From: Caulobacterales bacterium
GTDB lineage: Bacteria > Pseudomonadota > Alphaproteobacteria > Caulobacterales > Parvularculaceae
Assembly: GCA_020638525.1 (NCBI GenBank)
Contig: JACKIL010000005.1
Span: 124,001 to 188,000, forward strand
Direction: 5' to 3'
DNA length: 64,000 nt
Shown: piece after piece, positions 52,301 to 61,945 of the stretch
Numbering within the stretch: the first letter of the stretch is position 1
Layout of the letters: each line of letters starts with the position of its first letter
Program-made: the position numbers and the translations under genes
Notes under the pieces: model-generated
What the model saw: the letters and a program-made list of their open reading frames with translations, nothing else
The model's database searches: none
What the model was told of the DNA's origin: nothing

Positions 52301-53942
52301 AAATAGCCTCCTTGAAACGATCGAGACCGAGACGGCGATAAGCGTCGAGAAAACGCTCCCCGTCCTGACGATTGGCGCGGTAATAGTCGACAAGACGCTC
52401 CACAGCGTCGATGACTTCGTCGGAAGAAAGTCCGCGCCCGGCGATTTCGCCGATGCTTGCATCTTCCGCCCCCGAACCGCCGAGGGTGATCTGATAGAAT
52501 TCTTCGCCTTTTTTATCGACACCAAGAATGCCGATATGGCCGACATGATGATGGCCGCAGGCGTTGATGCAGCCTGATATCTTGATCTTCAATTCGCCGA
52601 TATCGTCTTCCACGCCCGCAGCGGAGAAGCGCTCGGCGATGCGTTCGGCGATCGGGATCGAGCGGGCGTTGGCGAGCGTGCAATAATCGAGACCGGGGCA
52701 CGCGATGATATCGCTCGCAAGGCCGATATTCGCCGTCGCAAGATCAGCCGCCTGAAGCGATTGATAGACTGCGTAGAGATCGTCCTTTTTCACATGCGGC
52801 AGGCAGATGTTCTGCTCATGCGTCACGCGCAATTCGTCGAAGGAATAGCGCTCGGCGATGTGCGCCGCTGCTTCCATCTGCTCATCGGAAATATCGCCGG
52901 GCGGCTTGCCGGGCGGCTTCAGCGAGATGTTGACGATGGCGTAGCCCGGCTGCTTGTGGGCGACCGTGTTCACGCGCGCCCAGCGCGCAAAACCCTTGTC
53001 GGATGCAGCCGCATCGTTGAAAGCCGTGCTTTCGCGCGGAAGTTTCTCAAAGGGCGGCGGCGCGAAATAACGCCGGATTCTCTCGATTTCCTCGCGTGGA
53101 AGATCGACGCCTGAATCCTTGATGCGCGCCCATTCTTCTTCGACCATGCCGCGGAACGCGTCGATGCCTTCCGCATTCACCTGAATCTTGATGCGCGCCT
53201 TGTAGGCGTTGTCGCGCCGGCCGAGGAGGTTATAGACGCGCAAAATCGCCTCAAGATAAGAGAGCAGATGCTCCTTGGGCAGAAAGTCGCGGATGACATG
53301 TCCGATATAGGGCGTGCGGCCGAGCCCGCCGCCGACGAGCACTTCGAACCCCGTGCGCCCTTCGGAATTCTTGTAAAGGCGCAGGCCGATATCGTGCACT
53401 TTCACCGCAGCGCGGTCATGCTCGCTCGCCGTAACGGCGATCTTGAACTTGCGCGGCAGGAACGAAAATTCCGGATGGAAGCTCGACCACTGACGAATGA
53501 TCTCGCACCATGGGCGCGGGTCTTCGACTTCATCTTCGGCCGCGCCCGCATACTGATCCGATGTTACGTTCCGAATGCAATTGCCCGATGTCTGGATCGC
53601 ATGCATTTCGACATCGGCGAGCGCATCGAGAATCGCAGGCGTGTCGACGAGCGCCGGCCAGTTATACTGGATATTCTGCCGCGTCGTCATGTGGCCGTAG
53701 CCTTTGTCATACTCGCGCGCGATGAAAGCGAGCTGACGCATCTGGCGCGACGATAGCGTGCCATAAGGAATCGCGACGCGCAGCATATAGGCGTGGAGCT
53801 GAAGGTAGAGCCCGTTCATCAGCCGCAGCGGCTTGAACTGATCTTCAGTTATTTCACCCGAAAGCCGGCGCTCGACCTGGCCCCGGAACTCTTTCACGCG
53901 CTCGCGCACGATGGTTTCATCGAATTCGTCGTAACGATACAT
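52278..53942 (-). CDS. cysI: Sulfite (nitrite/sulfite) reductase hemoprotein
   Basis: This 554-residue enzyme reduces sulfite to sulfide with siroheme and a [4Fe-4S] cluster. Cluster cysteines are in CPGLDYCTLA and SGCINACGHHH. Two ferredoxin-like half-domains are present, and GYGHMTTRQNIQYNW is the conserved siroheme region. No flavoprotein partner (cysJ) is seen here, so electrons may come from ferredoxin or a distant gene. The ATG overlaps the upstream GST stop (TGATG). cysG in the same operon supplies siroheme. Confidence 0.95.
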   Translation of the reverse strand: MYRYDEFDETIVRERVKEFRGQVERRLSGEITEDQFKPLRLMNGLYLQLHAYMLRVAIPYGTLSSRQMRQLAFIAREYDKGYGHMTTRQNIQYNWPALVDTPAILDALADVEMHAIQTSGNCIRNVTSDQYAGAAEDEVEDPRPWCEIIRQWSSFHPEFSFLPRKFKIAVTASEHDRAAVKVHDIGLRLYKNSEGRTGFEVLVGGGLGRTPYIGHVIRDFLPKEHLLSYLEAILRVYNLLGRRDNAYKARIKIQVNAEGIDAFRGMVEEEWARIKDSGVDLPREEIERIRRYFAPPPFEKLPRESTAFNDAAASDKGFARWARVNTVAHKQPGYAIVNISLKPPGKPPGDISDEQMEAAAHIAERYSFDELRVTHEQNICLPHVKKDDLYAVYQSLQAADLATANIGLASDIIACPGLDYCTLANARSIPIAERIAERFSAAGVEDDIGELKIKISGCINACGHHHVGHIGILGVDKKGEEFYQITLGGSGAEDASIGEIAGRGLSSDEVIDAVERLVDYYRANRQDGERFLDAYRRLGLDRFKEAIYADAQAA

Positions 53943-54556
53943 CAGGCGGCTCCACCGACCGGATCGACGCCAAGCGCGCTCTCGACGCGCGCGACCCAGC
54001 TTCGCAGGTTTGGAAATTCATCGAGATCGAAGCCGCCTTCATGCGCGACGCGCGTATAGGCGACGAGCGCGATATCGGCGACGGTGAGGTTTTCACCGGC
54101 GAGGAACGGCGTGCGCGATAGCTGGTCCGACATCTGGGCGAGCGCGCGCTTGCCATTCGCCAGAAGCCGCGGATCAAGCTCGCTGTCGCTCTTGCCGAGA
54201 TAAGCCTTCTGGAAACGGCGCACGGCGATGTAGGGCTCGTGGCTATATTGCTCCCAGAACAGCCACTCATTCACCTTGGCGCGCTCGAAAAGATCTTTCG
54301 GTACGAGCGCGCTGTCATACAGGCTCGCAAGGTAAAGAACGATCGCGTTCGATTGCGAGAGGGAACGCCCATCCGGCAATACGATCGCAGGAACTTGGCC
54401 TGACGGATTAATCGCCAGAAACTCTTCCGAACGCGTGTAGCCGGAGAGAACGTCGACATCGATCCAGTCATAGGAAACGCCGAGCAGATCGGCAGTCCAG
54501 CGCACCTTCAGACAATTGCCGCTGATCGGATCGCCGTAAATCTTGTACTTTCCCAT
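53942..54556 (-). CDS. Glutathione S-transferase family protein
   Basis: This 204-residue GST fold protein has an N-terminal thioredoxin-like domain (NPSGQVPAIVLPDG and SQSNAIVLYLA, the glutathione-binding part) and a C-terminal helical domain (GENLTVADIALVAYTRV). The putative active-site region GDPISGNCLKV has a Ser and a Cys. It is coupled on both sides (TGATG overlaps) within the cys operon, between DUF2849 and cysI. That is unusual placing and suggests a tie to sulfur or persulfide chemistry. The function is unknown. Confidence 0.88.
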   Translation of the reverse strand: MGKYKIYGDPISGNCLKVRWTADLLGVSYDWIDVDVLSGYTRSEEFLAINPSGQVPAIVLPDGRSLSQSNAIVLYLASLYDSALVPKDLFERAKVNEWLFWEQYSHEPYIAVRRFQKAYLGKSDSELDPRLLANGKRALAQMSDQLSRTPFLAGENLTVADIALVAYTRVAHEGGFDLDEFPNLRSWVARVESALGVDPVGGAA

Positions 54557-54837
54557 CACGCCCTCTCGCCTTGTTTCCCAAGGTCCGGGCGAACGGTCGG
54601 GCCGGCGCTGCGGATCGTCTCGCGCAGGGTTTCGCGGCCAACGGGGCCGGAGGCGTCGGCGTCGATGAGATAGGCGTCAGCGATCTCCCTGACGCGCCCG
54701 CTGATGACCGAAATCACGTCCTGCGCTTCGGCGTCGGTGATGAGAACCGCGCCTGAGAACCGCTCAGACCACGAATTATCGGGCGCGAGGTAGACGACTG
54801 CGCCGTCCTGCAGGCGATTGGCGGTGACGACTTTCAT
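54556..54837 (-). CDS. DUF2849 family protein of the cys operon
   Basis: This 93-residue protein matches DUF2849 (KVVTANRLQDGAVVYLAPDN), found in alphaproteobacterial cys operons between cysG and cysI. It overlaps cysG by 4 nt and the GST gene by 1 nt. A regulatory or assembly role has been assumed from the fixed position, and no activity is known. Size is normal. Confidence 0.9.
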   Translation of the reverse strand: MKVVTANRLQDGAVVYLAPDNSWSERFSGAVLITDAEAQDVISVISGRVREIADAYLIDADASGPVGRETLRETIRSAGPTVRPDLGKQGERA

Positions 54838-56249
54838 GCCGCGCTCCGTTTCAGATTGGTCTCCGCGATGTCGGCGAGCGCATCCGCGTTTGCGAGCGCT
54901 GCGACTTCGCCGATGACGAGGATCGCCGGACCTTTGACGCCGCCCTGTTCGATGAGCGCGCCGAGGCCGCCAAGCGTTCCTTTGAGGGTCTTCTGTGTTG
55001 CAAGCGTACCGTTTTCGATGACGGCGACCGGCGTTCCCGCGGCGCGGCCGTGTTCAATGAGGCGCTCGGAAATCGCGCCCGCTTTGCCGACGCCCATATA
55101 GACGACAAGCGTGTGGCCGAGCTTTGCGAGCGAGGCCCAGTCAATATCGGGCTCGGCTTCGCCTTTCGCATGCCCGGTGACGAAGGTGAGGGCTTGCGAG
55201 TAATCGCGATGCGTCAGGGCCATGCCGGCGGAAGCCGCGCAGCCTGCCGCGGCCGTGATGCCGGGCGTTACGAACGCAGGAACGCCGGCCGCGCGCGCGA
55301 CATCAAGCTCTTCCCCGCCGCGGCCAAAAATGAACGGATCGCCGCCCTTGAGCCGCACCACCGTTTTTCCTGCGCGCGCATAAGCGACAAGCCGCGCGCT
55401 GATTTCTTCCTGCGGCGCAGAGTGATTGGCTTTCGCCTTGCCGACATAGATGCGTTCTGCATCGCGTCGCGCGAGCGCCAGCACATCATCGCTGACGAGG
55501 CGATCGTAGAAGATGACATCTGCCTCCTGAATGAGACGGAAAGCTTTCAGCGTCAGCAGTTCCGGATCGCCCGGCCCGGCGCCGACGATATGAATGACGC
55601 CATCGCCCGTCTCATCATCCGTTTGCGGACGATTTATAGCGCCGATCATCGCCTCGCGCGCCCCGCGCACGTCGCCGGCGAGTACGCGCGCCGCAACGGG
55701 ACCGTCGAAGAAACGCTCCCAGAATTTGCGGCGCGCAGGGGGCGCTAACTTGCCGGCGACGGCTGGGCGGAACGAACGCGCGAAAGAGGCGAGCGCCCCA
55801 AGGCGCGCAGGGAGTAGGGCTTCAACCTTCGAGCGGATGCGCCGGCCAAGCACGGGCGCGGCCCCATCCGTCGAGATGGCGACGACGACCTCGTCGCGAT
55901 CGACGATGGACGGCGTGATGAAATCGGAAAGATCGGGGTCGTCGACGACATTGACGAGCGCCCCTTCGGCCCGCGCTGCGGCGGCGAGCGCTTTCGCCTC
56001 GCCCGGCTCAGCGCCCGCGATGACGACGATGGCGGCGCCGATGAAGTCGCCGGGCGCCGGGGCGCGCTCCAGCAGGCCTGCACGGGCGTCGAACTCCGAC
56101 CGGAGAGATTCCGCCAAGTCCTCCGCAACGATGAGGAGGTCCCCCCCCGCGGCTGCGAAGAGCCGCGCTTTCTGGGCCGCCGCCTCGCCGCCGCCGACAA
56201 TGACAACGCGGCGGTCGACGAGGTTCAGGAAGGCAGGAAATCGCTTCAT
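54834..56249 (-). CDS. cysG: Siroheme synthase
   Basis: This 471-residue trifunctional enzyme makes siroheme for sulfite reductase. Residues 1-200 hold the NAD-dependent precorrin-2 dehydrogenase/ferrochelatase (VVIVGGGEAAAQKARLFAAA). Residues 215-460 hold the uroporphyrinogen-III methyltransferase (IVGAGPGDPELLTLKA, VRLKGGDPFIFGRGGEE, YMGVGKAGAI). It is the first gene of the leftward cys operon and overlaps DUF2849. Confidence 0.95.
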   Translation of the reverse strand: MKRFPAFLNLVDRRVVIVGGGEAAAQKARLFAAAGGDLLIVAEDLAESLRSEFDARAGLLERAPAPGDFIGAAIVVIAGAEPGEAKALAAAARAEGALVNVVDDPDLSDFITPSIVDRDEVVVAISTDGAAPVLGRRIRSKVEALLPARLGALASFARSFRPAVAGKLAPPARRKFWERFFDGPVAARVLAGDVRGAREAMIGAINRPQTDDETGDGVIHIVGAGPGDPELLTLKAFRLIQEADVIFYDRLVSDDVLALARRDAERIYVGKAKANHSAPQEEISARLVAYARAGKTVVRLKGGDPFIFGRGGEELDVARAAGVPAFVTPGITAAAGCAASAGMALTHRDYSQALTFVTGHAKGEAEPDIDWASLAKLGHTLVVYMGVGKAGAISERLIEHGRAAGTPVAVIENGTLATQKTLKGTLGGLGALIEQGGVKGPAILVIGEVAALANADALADIAETNLKRSAA

Positions 56250-56516
56250 CTCTTTAGCTTTTCTGATTTATTTTTTGGTGGGCGAAGGCGTCTGGCTGGT
56301 CTGGACAGGCGGAAGCTAGCCTCAGGCGCGGCGCTCCACGAACGAATTAAATTGTCTCGTGATGCAGTTTCGCTAAAGGGATGGCGAAAACCGCGCTCTT
56401 GCGGGCCCTGCCGCGCTTGAATTAGATAATCTTCACACGAATGTGCGTTTCCGCGACCAGTTTGCGGGCATATTCCATGGAAATGTATCGGCGTCCTGGG
56501 GAGAGGAGATTTAGCT

Positions 56517-57455
56517 ATGCTGACAAAAAGATTGCCGCCCCTCAATTCACTACGGGTTTTTGAAGCCGCCGCCCGCCATCTGAGCTTCACCAAGGCCGCA
56601 GAAGAACTGCACGTTACGCCCGGCGCAGTGAGCCAGCAGATCAAAGCGCTCGAGGATTACATTGGCGCGCCCGTATTTCGCCGCCACAAGCGGGCCCTGC
56701 TGCTGACGGACGAGGCGCAGGCGAGCCTTCCGGTGCTGCGCGAAGGCTTCGACCGGCTGGCCGATGCGGCGCGGCTCCTCTCCTCACGAGCCGATTCAGG
56801 AAAACTTACGGTCTCGGCCGCCCCCTCCCTCGCCGCCAAATGGCTCGTGCCCCGTCTCGACAGCTTCCACGAGATGCACCCGGAGGTCGATGTCTGGATC
56901 TCGGCGGATATGGACGTCGTAGACTTCTCGGTCGACGATGTGGACGTTGCGATCCGGTATGGCCCGGGCGGCTATGAGAACCTCGTCGTCGAACATCTGA
57001 TGGCCGAAACGATCGTTCCGGTGTGCAGCCCTCGCCTCCTCTTGGGCGACAAGCCGCTGAAGACGCCGGCCGACCTCGCCGAGCACACGCTCCTCCATGA
57101 CGGCAGCCCAGACCGCGACGACAGCTGCCCGACGTGGCCGATGTGGCTGAAGGCGGCGGGCGTCACCAGCGTCGATGGCGCGCGCGGGCCGAAGTTCAAT
57201 CAGTCGAGCCTCGTCATCGAGGCGGCGGTCGCGGGAAAGGGCGTCGCGCTCGCGAAGGCCCAGCTCGCCCTCGCCGATCTCGAAGCCGCCCGGCTCGTCG
57301 TCCCGTTCGACATGAGCAGCCCCAGCGCCTTCGGCTATTACATCGTCCACCCGCATTCGCGCTCGACCTCGCCCGCCGTGAAGGCGTTCAAGGCATGGCT
57401 ACACGCCGAAGCGACGGATACGCCGGACTCCGCAAAACTCGCGGTCGCTGTCTGA
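56517..57455 (+). CDS. GcvA-type LysR transcriptional regulator
   Basis: This 312-residue regulator has the N-terminal LysR winged helix of the GcvA/AmpR subgroup (LPPLNSLRVFEAAARHLSF, ELHVTPGAVSQQIKALED) and a periplasmic-binding-like effector domain (AIRYGPGGYENL). GAGAGGAG precedes the ATG. It is divergent from cysG (267-nt gap), so it could regulate the cys operon, although GcvA types more often regulate glycine or beta-lactamase genes. The ligand is unknown. Confidence 0.9.
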   Translation: MLTKRLPPLNSLRVFEAAARHLSFTKAAEELHVTPGAVSQQIKALEDYIGAPVFRRHKRALLLTDEAQASLPVLREGFDRLADAARLLSSRADSGKLTVSAAPSLAAKWLVPRLDSFHEMHPEVDVWISADMDVVDFSVDDVDVAIRYGPGGYENLVVEHLMAETIVPVCSPRLLLGDKPLKTPADLAEHTLLHDGSPDRDDSCPTWPMWLKAAGVTSVDGARGPKFNQSSLVIEAAVAGKGVALAKAQLALADLEAARLVVPFDMSSPSAFGYYIVHPHSRSTSPAVKAFKAWLHAEATDTPDSAKLAVAV

Positions 57456-57717
57456 CGTCTATCTTGCTGTTTTTTCGGAAGGAATGGTGGCCCCCCGCGC
57501 CAGCCATTGGGGGAGAGAGAGCGGCGCGGGGGAACCGACGCAAAGCGGCCTTTCGGGGGAGAGAACGGACCAACCTTGCTTTCGTTTAAATGATGTAACT
57601 TTGTAACTTTTTCAACCGGGTGAAATGGTTACACTACGTTCACACTTGTGTGTGGAATGCTGCAATGCGGCGGGGTTCCGTCAGCTGCGTCAATTTGACC
57701 AGCGCGGAAGGAGCGAG
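57456..57717. other. Convergent spacer with long inverted repeat
   Basis: The 262-nt spacer between two converging genes contains an inverted repeat, CCCCCGCGCC (57492-57501) with GGCGCGGGGG (57523-57532), and a tandem GTAACTTT (57595-57610) in an AT-rich patch. The promoter-like AT-rich stretch is odd in a convergent gap; a small RNA or a short gene is possible but not demonstrated. Confidence 0.4.
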
Positions 57718-58161
57718 TTATGCCTCGCCGTGCTGCGCGGAAAGCTGGTCGAGACAGGCAGCGATCGCCTCGAAAACAAGCATGGTTGAGGCGTGCCGCT
57801 GCGGATAATCGCGAATGGGCTCCAGGACGGCGAGATCGGCCCAGCGCTCGCCTGAAGGCGGGGGCCCGCCCTCCTTCAGCATCGCCTTCATTTCATCCCG
57901 GAGCCGGTAGAGCTCCGCCGCGCTCGCGCCCACGACATGGCGCGCGACGATCGACGCCGCCGCCTGGCCGAGGGCGCAGGCCCGCGCCTCCATGCCGAAA
58001 TCGGAAACCGTGTCGCCATCCATCTTGAGATCGACATCGACCTCGGAGCCGCAGACGCGGCTCACCTTCTTCGCCGAAGCGTCGGCGCCGGCGAGCCGGC
58101 GGGCGGCCGGAATCGAGGAGGCCGCCGCCAGTATTCTGTCGCTGTAAAGCTCGCCGATCAT
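57718..58161 (-). CDS. NifU/IscU-like iron-sulfur cluster scaffold protein
   Basis: This 147-residue NifU-N/IscU fold protein should assemble Fe-S clusters for transfer. Cys in SRVCGSEVDVDL and in EARACALGQAAASI match two of the three ligand positions; the third usual Cys is in IAACLDQL near the C-terminus. HASTMLVFEAIAA also fits the fold. It is a single gene near pirin, without iscS or hscA, like the lone scaffold often found in alphaproteobacteria. Confidence 0.87.
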   Translation of the reverse strand: MIGELYSDRILAAASSIPAARRLAGADASAKKVSRVCGSEVDVDLKMDGDTVSDFGMEARACALGQAAASIVARHVVGASAAELYRLRDEMKAMLKEGGPPPSGERWADLAVLEPIRDYPQRHASTMLVFEAIAACLDQLSAQHGEA

Positions 58162-58188
58162 GGCGCCGATATAGGTCCGCTGACGCCT

Positions 58189-58884
58189 CTAGGCCAGATC
58201 GAAGAAGAGAAGTTCGCTCGGCGCGAGCGTTTTCAATTGCAGCGCCGTTTCTTCCTCAATCTTCGCGCCGTCGCCGGCCTGCATGATCAGCCCGCCGATC
58301 TCGACGCCGCCGCGCGCGACCTGCAGCCAGCCGGCGCGTCCGGGCGCGATCGGATGCTCGATCTCGACGCCTTCATCGAGCACGCTCGCATAGAGCGAAA
58401 CATCCTGATGAATGCGCAAGGAGCCGTCGCGCCCGTCATTCGACGCGACGAGGCGGAACTTGCCGTTGCGCTCATCGCCGAACGCTTTCTGCTCATAGCC
58501 GGGTTGAAGCCCCGCCTCGTCCGGAAAGAGCCAGATCTGATAGAGATGCAGTTTCTCCGTATCCGAAGCGTTATATTCGGAATGAGTCACGCCGCGCCCT
58601 GCGCGCATGTATTGCACTTCGCCGGGTTTGATGACGCCGCTTGCGCCGGTCGAGTCCTTGTGCGCCACAGCGCCTTCAAGAACGTAAGTGATGATCTCCA
58701 TGTCGCGATGGGAATGCGGAGGAAAGCCTGCGCCCGGCGCGACCCAGTCTTCATTGATCACGCGCAGCGCGCGGTAGCCCATATGGTCCGGGTGATGATA
58801 ATTCGCGAATGAGAAAGTGTGGTGAGTATCGAGCCAGCCATGGTTCGCATGGCCGCGGTCGATCCCCTTGCGGATAAGGATCAT
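58189..58884 (-). CDS. Pirin family protein
   Basis: This 231-residue bicupin of the pirin/YhaK type has the metal ligands in FPPHSHRDMEIITYVLEG and MRAGRGVTHSEYN, typical of the N-terminal cupin, and a degenerate second cupin. Some family members have quercetinase activity; others act in redox sensing. No signal peptide. It ends 27 nt upstream of the Fe-S scaffold gene in the same direction, so they may be co-transcribed. Confidence 0.93.
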   Translation of the reverse strand: MILIRKGIDRGHANHGWLDTHHTFSFANYHHPDHMGYRALRVINEDWVAPGAGFPPHSHRDMEIITYVLEGAVAHKDSTGASGVIKPGEVQYMRAGRGVTHSEYNASDTEKLHLYQIWLFPDEAGLQPGYEQKAFGDERNGKFRLVASNDGRDGSLRIHQDVSLYASVLDEGVEIEHPIAPGRAGWLQVARGGVEIGGLIMQAGDGAKIEEETALQLKTLAPSELLFFDLA

Positions 58885-58983
58885 ATCGCCTCACTGGTTT
58901 TCGTGCTGAGCCCGGCAAATGGGGCCCCTCCCGGAGAAATTAAAGGGGCGCGCCTTGCGCCTGCTCTCACGAGTGCGAGAGCG

Positions 58984-59973
58984 TCAGCCGGTCCTCGAGG
59001 CGATGAGGATGGCGCCGGTCAACAAGGCGAGAAGGAAGATCAGCACAGCGGCGTATACGCGCTGCGCCTTTTCGGCGGAGACCTGCTCGCGCCAGGTGCG
59101 CGGGCGGACGCCCTTGTAGGCGAACACGGCCAGCGCCGCGAGATTGACGCAAACGACGTTGACCGCGAGGAGGATCGCCGCGCGGATCGCGCTTTCCGGG
59201 TCGCCCCCGCCGAGAAAGAGCCCCGCCGCTGCGGCGGGCGGCAGCAGCGCGACGGCGACCATCACGCCGACAAGCGCGCTTGGAAGCCCCGCCGAAATTG
59301 AAAGCGCCGCCGCCCCGCCGGAAGCGAGCGCAAGCGCTATCGCATCAAGCCCCAGCACGGTGCGCGACGTCAGCTCATGGCTCTGAAAGTCGACTGGAAA
59401 AAAAGCGCCGAGACAAATCGAAAGCGCGACACCGAGCGCAAGGCCAGATAGCGCATTGCGCGCCGATCGCAGGATGAGGGTCAGATCGCCAAGCGCGGCG
59501 GCGAAAGAGAATGCGATGACGGGGCCGAGCAATGGCGCGATCACCATCGCGCCGATAACGACGGCGATATTGTTTGTGGAAAGACCAATAGACGCGACAA
59601 TCGTCGAGAGCGCCGTCAGGACAAAGAAATCGCTCGACAGACGAGCGCCCGCCGCTACGTCCTGATAAATTTCTTCGCGCAGCGCGATGGTCTTTCTTTG
59701 CCGGCGCGCTTTTTCGGCCTCTTTGTCTTCAACTTTGGGCGCGACCGCCTCGACCGGCAAAATGATGACGCGCCAGTCTTTCGTGTTCTCCAGAAGGCTC
59801 TGCACAGCATCCAGAAGTTCCTGCGCTTCACCTGCGTCGAAAATCGCGCGCAACACACAGCGACCGCGCGAATCCGCATCGCTCATCCGCCAGTGAATGG
59901 GCTCCGCCAGTTCGACATATTTCGTAATTTGGTCGCAGTACTCTTTCGGGAATTCAGCTTCCAGGAGACGCAT
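58984..59973 (-). CDS. DUF389/TIGR00341 family membrane protein
   Basis: This 329-residue protein has an N-terminal soluble alpha/beta domain of about 90 residues, a charged linker (KEAEKARRQRKTIALREEIY), then six or more membrane helices with VIGAMVIAPLLGPVIAFSFA and ALLPPAAAAGLFLG. The family is widely conserved, but its function is not known. The start is the ATG at 59971-59973, only 3 nt after the cysS stop codon, so it should share the cysS transcript. Confidence 0.9.
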   Translation of the reverse strand: MRLLEAEFPKEYCDQITKYVELAEPIHWRMSDADSRGRCVLRAIFDAGEAQELLDAVQSLLENTKDWRVIILPVEAVAPKVEDKEAEKARRQRKTIALREEIYQDVAAGARLSSDFFVLTALSTIVASIGLSTNNIAVVIGAMVIAPLLGPVIAFSFAAALGDLTLILRSARNALSGLALGVALSICLGAFFPVDFQSHELTSRTVLGLDAIALALASGGAAALSISAGLPSALVGVMVAVALLPPAAAAGLFLGGGDPESAIRAAILLAVNVVCVNLAALAVFAYKGVRPRTWREQVSAEKAQRVYAAVLIFLLALLTGAILIASRTG

Positions 59974-59976
59974 AGC

Positions 59977-61425
59977 TCACCCCCGCCGCCAGGTCGCACC
60001 TTGCGGGCCGTCTTCGATGATGACGCCGCGTGCGGCAAGGTCGTCGCGAATTTCATCGGCGCGCGCGAAATTCTTCGCCTTGCGGGCGGCGGCGCGCTCG
60101 GCAATGAGCGCATCGATATTCGCTTCCGTCAGCCCAGGGACGACTTCGAGTACACCCGTCGCCACAACAGTGTCTCCACCCTGCACAACATTTACGCTTC
60201 CCGTGTTTGTGCGACTGGTGATGATTCTTTTTAGTCTAACCTCGGGATCTTGTTCGAAAAACCCCATGAGATTTCCTGCTGCCTTCAATGAAGCGATTGC
60301 GCGCACCTTTGCCTCGCCTTCCATTTGCGCGGCGATGTCGCGAAGCTCATGCAGGCCCGCAATCGCTTCCGGCGTGTTGAGGTCATCATCGAGCGCCAGA
60401 ATGATACTTTGCGGCGGCTTCGCGGCAGGCACATCCGGCGCTTCGGCGAGAACGCGATAGAACCGGTCTAGCTGGCGCTTCGACTGTTCGAGCAGTTCTT
60501 CCGTCCACTCGAGCGGCTGGCGGTAATGAGCTGACAGCAGCGCGAAGCGTAAATCTTCACCCCACCATTTCTTCAGGAGATCGCGCGGCAGGACGACATT
60601 GCCGAGCGATTTCGACATCTTGTCCGAGCCCATTTTCAGGAATCCGTTATGGACCCAGAAACGCGCAAGCGGCGCGCCATGATGGGCGCATGCGCTCTGC
60701 GCGATTTCGTTTTCATGGTGCGGAAAACGCAGATCCTGCCCGCCGCCGTGAATGTCTATCGTCTCGCCCAGCGTCTTTTCGATCATCGCCGAGCATTCAA
60801 GATGCCAGCCGGGCCGCCCGCGGCCCCACGGGCTTTCCCAGCCGGGCTCTTCCGCCTTTGACGGTTTCCACAAAACGAAATCCGCCGGGCTTTCCTTGTA
60901 AGGCGCGACTTCGACGCGCGCGCCCGCGAGCATTTCGTCGCGGTTCACATTGGAAAGTTTGCCATAATCCTTGTACCGATCAACAGCGAAGAGAACATGC
61001 CCCTCCGCTTCATAGGCGAAGCCATCCGCGACGAGGCGCTCGACGAGCGAGATCATCTCGCCGATATGGCCGGTCGCGCGCGGCTCCAGCGTCGGCGCGA
61101 GCACGCCGAAGGCCGCCGTCTCCTGCTTGTAGATATCAGCGTATTTCTTCGTGATCTCGGAGATCGCTTGGCCCGTCTCGTTCGAGGCCTTGATAATCTT
61201 GTCGTCGATATCGGTGAAATTGCGAGCATAGACGACATGGTCCGCGCCGAACTGGTGGCGCAGCACGCGGTACAGCAGATCGAACACCACCGCCGCGCGG
61301 AAATTGCCGATATGGGCGTGATTGTAGACCGTCGGCCCGCACACATACATCGTCACCCGCTTCGGATCGGCGGGCTCGAAGACGCGCTTTTCGCGGCTCA
61401 TCGTATCGTAAAGGGAAAGGCCCAT
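59977..61425 (-). CDS. cysS: Cysteinyl-tRNA synthetase
   Basis: This 482-residue class I synthetase charges tRNA-Cys. The HIGH motif appears as HIGNF in CGPTVYNHAHIGNFR, and KMSKS in SDKMSKSLGNV. Zinc ligands are the Cys of CGPTVY, the Cys of LECSAM and a His in FPHHENE. Length is normal. It starts divergently from hisI with about 95 nt between. Confidence 0.96.
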   Translation of the reverse strand: MGLSLYDTMSREKRVFEPADPKRVTMYVCGPTVYNHAHIGNFRAAVVFDLLYRVLRHQFGADHVVYARNFTDIDDKIIKASNETGQAISEITKKYADIYKQETAAFGVLAPTLEPRATGHIGEMISLVERLVADGFAYEAEGHVLFAVDRYKDYGKLSNVNRDEMLAGARVEVAPYKESPADFVLWKPSKAEEPGWESPWGRGRPGWHLECSAMIEKTLGETIDIHGGGQDLRFPHHENEIAQSACAHHGAPLARFWVHNGFLKMGSDKMSKSLGNVVLPRDLLKKWWGEDLRFALLSAHYRQPLEWTEELLEQSKRQLDRFYRVLAEAPDVPAAKPPQSIILALDDDLNTPEAIAGLHELRDIAAQMEGEAKVRAIASLKAAGNLMGFFEQDPEVRLKRIITSRTNTGSVNVVQGGDTVVATGVLEVVPGLTEANIDALIAERAAARKAKNFARADEIRDDLAARGVIIEDGPQGATWRRG

Positions 61426-61519
61426 TGGCGGTCTTGGCTTGTCGATTGTAGAGTCTTGGGGCTACAGCAGGCGGCCTTCCCTTTTCCTACAACCGACAAC
61501 CTGTCAGCCACAACCTCCC

Positions 61520-61894
61520 ATGACCGACACAATCGAGGAAACCGCGCGCTTCAGCCCCAAATTCAACGCCGACGGCCTCGTCGTCGCGGCGGCGGTAGAG
61601 CATGGGACGGGCCGGCTCCTGATGATCGCCTATATGAACGCCGAAGCGCTTCAGAAAACGATCGATACGGGCGAGGCGTGGTACTGGTCGCGCTCACGCG
61701 GCGAGCTCTGGCGCAAGGGCGCAACATCGGGCCACACGCAGAAGGTCGTTGAGATGCGCGTTGACTGCGATCAGGACGCAATCGAACTCATTGTCGACCA
61801 GACGGGCCCTGCCTGCCACACGCAGCGGCGCTCCTGCTTCTATCGCCGCATTGAGAACGGGCCGGATGGCGCAAAGCTCGTCTTTGTCGAATAG
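61520..61894 (+). CDS. hisI: Phosphoribosyl-AMP cyclohydrolase
   Basis: This 124-residue histidine-biosynthesis enzyme opens the purine ring of PR-AMP. The metal-binding pattern RVDCDQDAIE and the conserved TGPACHTQRRSCFYR are diagnostic; ETGEAWYWSRSRGELW-like sequence (with Asp for the first Glu) also fits. It is monofunctional (no hisE domain). I chose the ATG at 61520; an upstream frame starting at 61439 would include the leader region. Confidence 0.94.
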   Translation: MTDTIEETARFSPKFNADGLVVAAAVEHGTGRLLMIAYMNAEALQKTIDTGEAWYWSRSRGELWRKGATSGHTQKVVEMRVDCDQDAIELIVDQTGPACHTQRRSCFYRRIENGPDGAKLVFVE

Positions 61895-61945
61895 CGTTCT
61901 CATGGCCTCGCGCAATCCGAACCTTCTTTTACGTCTCAGCTCTTC

